Part shown: positions 59,544 through 64,000 of the stretch, piece by piece
How the letters are laid out: each line of letters opens with the position of its first letter
Numbering within the stretch: position 1 is the first letter of the stretch
Assembly (NCBI GenBank): GCA_038210275.1
Contig: JBBQWV010000008.1
Coordinates: forward strand, 1-64,000
Direction of reading: 5' to 3'
From: PALSA-1296 sp038210275
GTDB taxonomy: Bacteria; Bacteroidota; Ignavibacteria; Palsa-1295
Length of the DNA stretch: 64,000 bases
Notes under the pieces: model-generated
What the model was told of the DNA's origin: nothing
Seen by the model: the letters and a program-made list of their open reading frames with translations, nothing else
Databases searched by the model: none
Translations under genes and position numbers: made by a program

Positions 59544-59829
59544 CTTTTTTTTACTAACTACTAAACTACCAACTACCAACTACAAAACTACCTAACTGTT
59601 TTCTTGATCGGAGAGTGATCCTCAGAAGGGATATCGCTGCGATCTGTTCATTGACAATTTATAAACAAGTCAAAAGTCAAAACTGTAAAGTCAAAAAAGG
59701 GGTCGCTACCCTTTTGACCTTTTACTTTTGAGTTTTGACTTTGCGGAGAGGGCGCACGCCGTGTGTCCCTATGAATCTCAGGAATCCTATTAATCTCATA
59801 AATCCCAGTTCAGACAAAAGGGATTGGAC

Positions 59830-59854
59830 GGACGGACTGAGAGTCCGTCCCACT
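59830..59854. repeat. Class II palindrome, partial copy
   Basis: GGACGGACT-GAG-AGTCCGTCC is a perfect 9-base hairpin followed by CACT, as in the right half of the rsmH and ftsI elements. Only one hairpin is clear. Confidence 0.55.
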
Positions 59855-59922
59855 GGATAGTCCACCAAACTCCGAAACTGCCCAAATTTTCATTTGGAGC
59901 TGAAACAAACTCGCCCGATTAG

Positions 59923-60528
59923 GTGTCAATACTATCGGAAGGCATAAAGAAGCCCTTCCGACAATTTGTGATCCAGATGACAGGATTGACGGACAAGGAG
60001 TTATGTGAGGCTCTGCGGGAAGGCGGGGAAAGCCGAGAACTAGCGTTTTCGGAGCTTTACCGCAGATACGCCTCGCGTATTTATCAATATGCCCGTCGCA
60101 TCTTGAATCAGGATATGGAAGCTGAAGATATACTGCAAGAGACTTTCCTCAAGTTCTTGAATATCCTCGGAAAAGAAACCACGGTTATCGAGAATGTCCC
60201 AGCATATCTTCTTCGCATCGCCCGCAATCTTTCCTTGCGCGTCGGAAGTAAAAAGCAAGTTACCGTTCCAATAGAAGACTATCATGCTATCTTTAATGAA
60301 TCCCCAATGGAAGCCGATGAGACTTCAAAAATTTTAACGATGTCGCTCGATCTTCTTCCGAAAGAACAACGCGAGGCATTAGTCTTGCAAGTCTATGGTG
60401 GATTATCATATTTGGAGATCGCCGACGTGATGGGAGTACCGATGACAACCGTGCGGAATTGGATCGTACGCGCAAAAGATAAAATGCGTAAGACCGTTGC
60501 ACCGTATTTCCAGGAATCACATCAGTAG
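59923..60528 (+). CDS. ECF-type sigma-70 family sigma factor
   Basis: The 201-residue protein (183 if ATG 59977 is used) contains sigma region 2 (AFSELYRRYASRIYQYARRILNQDMEAEDILQETFLKFLN) and region 4 (MSLDLLPKEQREALVLQVYGGLSYLEIADVMGVPMTTVRNWIVRAKDKMRK). Such factors direct RNA polymerase to envelope-stress or nutrient genes. A hairpin TCGGAAGG/CCTTCCGA overlaps the first codons after GTG 59923, so the start is uncertain; the conserved part begins after LTDKELCEAL. The next gene is the presumed anti-sigma factor. Confidence 0.88.
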   Translation: MSILSEGIKKPFRQFVIQMTGLTDKELCEALREGGESRELAFSELYRRYASRIYQYARRILNQDMEAEDILQETFLKFLNILGKETTVIENVPAYLLRIARNLSLRVGSKKQVTVPIEDYHAIFNESPMEADETSKILTMSLDLLPKEQREALVLQVYGGLSYLEIADVMGVPMTTVRNWIVRAKDKMRKTVAPYFQESHQ

Positions 60529-60558
60529 CATATACAGTTTTAGAAAGAGATAAGTAAT

Positions 60559-61917
60559 ATGGCAATGACAAATAACGCACATTCGGATCTGGTTCATCTC
60601 TTCATTGATGGAGAGGCAACCGAGACCGAACGCAACGCACTTTTCGGCGCATTGAAAGACTCTCCTGAACTTCAGGAAGAGCTTTCATCGGCTATGCAAC
60701 TCAAGCAAGCCTTTGCTGCCGATATTTCGAAGCTTCAGCCGCCATCGTATCTGGAGTCCCAGATTGCCGAGCGCGCCGGACTTATCGTTGCCGCAAGCGC
60801 ATCGCTTGCAACTGCTCCTGTTGTCGTGAATAGCATTAGTTCTGCTGTGAGCAGTATGGCTCCTATAGCAGCAACCGGAATTTCGAAAGGCATCTTAGCA
60901 CTTATTATCGGAACATCGGTTGGTGTTCTTTCGACGATCGGAATTATCAAGCTTTCAAATTCAGACGAAACTCCAATTGCCACAGCTCCTGCTACGGTGA
61001 GTCAGAATATCTCTACCGGTAACGCTCAAGCCCCCTTGCTCGTCGCTGTTGATAAACCTGCCGTCATAAAAACACCGGATGCAACATATCTGATGAATAA
61101 AGCGAATACTTCAACTCCGGAGAATCTTTATTCGGCAGCAAAACTTCCGAATGTTAAAGTAAGCGAGGCTGTATTGAATCATGTTAGCAATGCAATTCGA
61201 TCAAAGGCAATTGTAAAAGATACTAAAGTTGTAAGTGAGGCACCGAAAGAAAAACTTCCTGTCGCTTCTGAAAATAGTACGAACAACAGTACAGTAATAA
61301 ATAAGAAAGAAATTACTGAAGTTGCAATGCAGCCGATCTCATTAGTAATGCCGCGTATTGCAGATATTAAAGCTAATGCTTCGATCGGATCAAATCGCGA
61401 GTCAATGCATACAAATGAAATGTATGATGGAGGATTAACAGGATTTGGAAGATTATCTGCACGAGTAGCAGGGATTATGACATCGAAATTATATCAAGGA
61501 AACAGCAATGCAACAACTCCAGTATTAAATAACTTTGCAGTTGGATTAAAATTTGATCTCGATCATACAAATGCCCTTGGCGCTGAAGTTGGCAACGAGA
61601 CATTCCCCATTTATTTGTCAAATAGAAATGGTGGTTATGATAATCACACTTCAATTTCGTGGTATGGTTTATCATGGACGTATTCTGCGATATACTTACC
61701 ATTGCCATTTGATATTCATCCGGAATTTAGAATTCTTGGAGCTGAAAGCACTGCAGGACCGATTGCAAAATTTTCGGCAGGCTTAGTTTTACCAATTACT
61801 CCGAGACTTTCTTTCTCGCTTGATGGAGAGGAGACCATGCTCTTTATTCAAAGTAATGGCGCGAATCTCACAGGCAATAAGCTTGCGCTCACCGGAGCAT
61901 TCACATTTCATTTTTAA
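60559..61917 (+). CDS. Anti-sigma-like membrane protein with a barrel-like C-terminal region
   Basis: The 452-residue protein has an N-terminal anti-sigma-type helical domain (about 1-70: HLFIDGEATETERNALFGALKDSPELQEELSSAMQL). One transmembrane helix follows (GILALIIGTSVGVLSTIGIIKL, about 112-133), then a low-complexity linker (about 135-300). The C-terminal 150 residues have alternating hydrophobic strands ending in FTFHF: FAVGLKFDLDHTNALGAEVG, SISWYGLSWTYSAIYL, PIAKFSAGLVLPI, RLSFSLDGEETMLFI. This resembles an outer-membrane or barrel-like domain. The two halves together are unusual. It is 30 bases after the sigma gene. Confidence 0.7.
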   Translation: MAMTNNAHSDLVHLFIDGEATETERNALFGALKDSPELQEELSSAMQLKQAFAADISKLQPPSYLESQIAERAGLIVAASASLATAPVVVNSISSAVSSMAPIAATGISKGILALIIGTSVGVLSTIGIIKLSNSDETPIATAPATVSQNISTGNAQAPLLVAVDKPAVIKTPDATYLMNKANTSTPENLYSAAKLPNVKVSEAVLNHVSNAIRSKAIVKDTKVVSEAPKEKLPVASENSTNNSTVINKKEITEVAMQPISLVMPRIADIKANASIGSNRESMHTNEMYDGGLTGFGRLSARVAGIMTSKLYQGNSNATTPVLNNFAVGLKFDLDHTNALGAEVGNETFPIYLSNRNGGYDNHTSISWYGLSWTYSAIYLPLPFDIHPEFRILGAESTAGPIAKFSAGLVLPITPRLSFSLDGEETMLFIQSNGANLTGNKLALTGAFTFHF

Positions 61918-61929
61918 TACAGCAGAGTA

Positions 61930-62613
61930 ATGAAGAGAATATTGTTTTTAGTCGTTTGCGTTTTGTCTGGCGCTTTGATAAGCTCCTGTCAGAACGCATC
62001 ATTCACGGAAGTGAATACGACTCCGCCGCCAACAAGTGATTTTTGGTTCACATCCGAACCGACGAAGCATATTAGCGGCGAAGTTCATATCGGAGGTGGG
62101 TACAATCCTCCGCTTCTGAATGCAACGATAATCGTTGCATGGGAGATTCCAAACAATCCATCGAAATCTATGTATGTTTATGGAGCAGGTAAAATATCCA
62201 AGTTGTATAATAAATATAACTTTGATGTCTCGCTCCGTGATACACTTCCAAAGTTTGTTCTTATGAATATGGATACTACCAATGCGATCGGCGCCGGCCA
62301 TATATTCTTGATTGATAATCCCGGATTAAAAGATGGTGATACGCTCCGGCACGATCTGGATTGGGATAATAAATATCATGTGCTCGGAAGTATGAATGAT
62401 ATAGGAGTAATTTTTATCAAAGGCAAACCTACGCTTGCCGGTCGTCCACTCACAGGAAGTTTGCCTGGATTTATTCTCTTCCATGCGAGAAGACTGGACC
62501 CGTCCGGACAAACTGTCACTGATTTTGAACTTGCTGATCCGTTTAACATCGAAATTGAAATAGATGATAACGGAAAAAATTGTAAAGACAGAACTCCATT
62601 CTGGCTTCAGTAA
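61930..62613 (+). CDS. Lipoprotein, third gene of the sigma operon
   Basis: The 227-residue product has a signal peptide and lipobox (LISSC, Cys at about residue 20), Pro/Thr-rich linker, then a beta-rich domain (SGEVHIGGGYNPPLLNATIIVAWEIPNNPSKSMYVYG) reminiscent of a carboxypeptidase-regulatory-like or Ig-like fold. Unknown role. It starts 12 bases after the anti-sigma gene. A perfect hairpin terminator follows 47 bases after the stop. Confidence 0.55.
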   Translation: MKRILFLVVCVLSGALISSCQNASFTEVNTTPPPTSDFWFTSEPTKHISGEVHIGGGYNPPLLNATIIVAWEIPNNPSKSMYVYGAGKISKLYNKYNFDVSLRDTLPKFVLMNMDTTNAIGAGHIFLIDNPGLKDGDTLRHDLDWDNKYHVLGSMNDIGVIFIKGKPTLAGRPLTGSLPGFILFHARRLDPSGQTVTDFELADPFNIEIEIDDNGKNCKDRTPFWLQ

Positions 62614-62660
62614 ATCTTGAAGATTGTTCTATTGATCCTCCCGCAACACAAAAAAAGAGA

Positions 62661-62684
62661 GGGACCGGATGAAAATCCGGTCCC
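62661..62684. terminator. Bidirectional terminator
   Basis: GGGACCGGAT-GAAA-ATCCGGTCCC is a perfect 10-base stem with a GAAA tetraloop. An A-run (62650-62656) on its left and TATTATTA on its right suit termination on both strands, between convergent genes. Confidence 0.85.
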
Positions 62685-62689
62685 TATTA

Positions 62690-64000
62690 TTAAGGCAGCA
62701 CAATATACTTCCCATACTGACGTTCTTCTCCCCGCTCAGATCTTGCGATCACTTCATAAAAATAACATCCTGATTCCTCAGGCAAGAATTCAACTTCACT
62801 TTCTCCGGAAGACACTGGTTTGTTGTCCAGAAGCATTGCTGATTCCTTCCCTAATATCGAATAAAGATTAATGGTAATCTTACATTGCTTATCCGAGAAT
62901 AATTTTATCTTTGTCGGAGAACCAATGCGAATTGGATTTGAAGCAAGTTCACAGTTGAGAGATGAGTTACTCTTTGGAGATGAAACTCCTAAGAGCTTTG
63001 TGAAATGAATGCTATCAATAAACCAACCGTCGCCATCTGATCTATGAGTGGTGAGTCTGAAACGGATAACGGCATCTTTGCCCATCAGAGATTTGAAGGC
63101 AAACGCTTCGTGAACTGCTTTGCTATCAGAGAGAGTATTTCCCCAATCAGTAGAATGACTTGATTTATCAAACCAAATATATGGAGAGAAATCCAATCCG
63201 TTATTTGTCGAAACTTCAATGATGGCTGAATCGCCCGGTGCAACAAGTGCGATGTGACCGAATTCAAGAGTATGCGCTTCCTGATTAATAGTTATAGGAG
63301 GAAGAACGATCCATGAGTTGGTTTCTTTCAAATATGGGACATTAGGCAAAGAATCATTGATAAATTCCGCAGAAAGTTTTCCGCCAGCATTCGTCGTATC
63401 CCATGCAAAAGGTGTGAAGATGTTTTTAGTATCAGTAAAATTTTCAGTGTACGAAGTTAGCGGCATACCCGAGTAGAGCCACTTTGGCGGCGAAAAGGCA
63501 GAGAGAGTCGTGTCATTATCTCCATGCTTGGTCGAAGCTGCGAGCTGAATTAAATGGTAGCCGTCGGGTAAAGAGTTGAACGTGTAATTAAAAATCTGGC
63601 CGCGTAGAGGATCGGTCGCATTAAAACTATCGACTGCGATGCCGTTCACAAGATAATAAATTCTATTGAGATTGGTTACCGCTGTCCCCGCCGCATTTTT
63701 ATCGGGCACGCGAAAATGTATCATTAAAGCATTCGCCTGAGCTTTTGCGTCGGTGATGATCGGCGGAAGAGATTCATTATTTGCACGAGGATTAAAATTT
63801 ACAGTTTCAGTGATCGATGTATCGTTGTCAGTGGTGATGACTTGAATCGTGTAAATATAGTTTGTATTTTTTATTGCCAGCGAGTCGTTAAAACTTCTCG
63901 CAGTTTTCGGAAGATCAATTTGCAATCCGCCATCAAGCCGCTTCAAACGAAAAACATAATTGCCGAGCGATTCACCAAAAGTGGTCATGCCGGAATGCTC
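62690..64000 (-). CDS. T9SS-exported protein, 5' end outside the window
   Basis: The minus-strand frame is open to the window edge (over 430 residues). From about 150 residues in, it has a jelly-roll-like region (WIVLPPITINQEAHTLEFGHIALVAPGDSAIIEVSTNNGLDFSPYIWFD, then FRLTTHRSDGDGWFIDSIHF) like the MAM/adhesion domains of secreted peptidases. A T9SS sorting domain closes it (ELASNPIRIGSPTKIKLFS...SGCYFYEVIARSERGEERQYGKYIVLP). It may be a peptidase whose catalytic part lies off the edge. Confidence 0.75.
   Translation of the reverse strand, partial: EHSGMTTFGESLGNYVFRLKRLDGGLQIDLPKTARSFNDSLAIKNTNYIYTIQVITTDNDTSITETVNFNPRANNESLPPIITDAKAQANALMIHFRVPDKNAAGTAVTNLNRIYYLVNGIAVDSFNATDPLRGQIFNYTFNSLPDGYHLIQLAASTKHGDNDTTLSAFSPPKWLYSGMPLTSYTENFTDTKNIFTPFAWDTTNAGGKLSAEFINDSLPNVPYLKETNSWIVLPPITINQEAHTLEFGHIALVAPGDSAIIEVSTNNGLDFSPYIWFDKSSHSTDWGNTLSDSKAVHEAFAFKSLMGKDAVIRFRLTTHRSDGDGWFIDSIHFTKLLGVSSPKSNSSLNCELASNPIRIGSPTKIKLFSDKQCKITINLYSILGKESAMLLDNKPVSSGESEVEFLPEESGCYFYEVIARSERGEERQYGKYIVLP

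Larger units (their letters stand above)
59229..59922 (+). other. Long non-coding leader with hairpins
   Basis: No coding frame of note was found in these 694 bases. It contains a class I half repeat (59502-59543), tandem CTA/ACC-like phrases (59548-59592), an AT-rich hairpin (arms 59666-59696 and 59712-59742) with an inner AAGGG...CCCTT, and the class II hairpin at 59830. A shorter gene-free stretch (58963-59197) before it holds nothing I recognise. Confidence 0.5.

Noticed and set aside
1..64000. CRISPR arrays, insertion sequences, prophage or rRNA genes
   Set aside because: I found no regularly spaced direct repeats, transposase, integrase or rRNA sequences. The repeats present are palindromes and hairpins between genes or in frame.

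Overview
The window looks like a chromosomal segment of a Gram-negative bacterium of the Bacteroidota/Chlorobiota side of the FCB group. The lineage is inferred, with Ignavibacteria- or Kapabacteria-like organisms the closest match I can suggest. The signs are: five secreted proteins ending in type IX secretion (T9SS) sorting-domain-like tails; several promoters of the Bacteroidota type (TTG, about 20 bases, TAnnTTTG); few Shine-Dalgarno sites; many short signal peptides ending in a lipobox Cys; a meso-DAP-type MurE; and a eukaryote/archaea-like ProRS. No rRNA, phage, insertion sequence or CRISPR array is visible.

Layout. 1-3 kb: envelope genes (lipoproteins, a CpoB-like TPR protein, a beta-barrel). 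3.2-4.4 kb: an orphan branched-chain amino acid binding protein. 4.5-26.4 kb: a nearly complete division and cell wall (dcw) cluster, mraZ-rsmH-ftsL-ftsI-murE-murF-mraY-[two foreign-looking genes]-murD-ftsW-murG-[PH-like membrane protein]-murC-[DUF429-like protein]-murB-ftsQ-ftsA-ftsZ. It has its own promoter and MraZ boxes, and ddl is absent. 26.5-27.4 kb: rpmH-rnpA-yidD. 27.4-37.5 kb: mixed housekeeping and secreted genes (proS, pstS, an L,D-transpeptidase, two T9SS proteins, a membrane-anchored ferredoxin, tRNA-Arg, methylmalonyl-CoA epimerase), plus an apparently orphan SAM-I-type riboswitch on the minus strand. 37.6-41.9 kb: uvrC-tsaD-rsmB. 42-49.9 kb: peptidases, small conserved proteins, clpX, tRNA-Gln. 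50.1-54.4 kb: the phenylacetyl-CoA epoxidase genes paaE, paaABCD on the minus strand, interrupted by an opposite-strand gene. 54.7-59 kb: a DUF6600-like lipoprotein, a T9SS-tailed intradiol dioxygenase and an SBBP-repeat T9SS protein. 59.2-62.6 kb: an ECF sigma factor, an unusual anti-sigma protein with a barrel-like C-terminus, and a lipoprotein, behind a strong promoter and a leader of about 690 bases. 62.7-64 kb: a partial T9SS protein.

How the genes work together. The dcw block makes lipid II from UDP-MurNAc (MurB, C, D, E, F, MraY, MurG) and builds the septum (FtsZ, A, Q, L, W, I). MraZ probably controls the block and RsmH modifies 16S rRNA. The paa block would convert phenylacetyl-CoA to its ring epoxide. 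The rest of that pathway is not in the window.

Most unusual signals. (1) One palindromic element is inserted in the same reading frame in rsmH and ftsI, adding the same roughly 16-residue peptide to both proteins, with related copies between genes. This resembles Rickettsia palindromic elements. (2) A SAM-I-like riboswitch has no gene to regulate. (3) An AT-rich nuclease plus membrane-protein pair sits inside the dcw operon. (4) An anti-sigma factor appears fused to a barrel-like domain. (5) FtsZ carries two copies of its C-terminal partner-binding motif. (6) At least three families of hairpin repeats fill the spacers.
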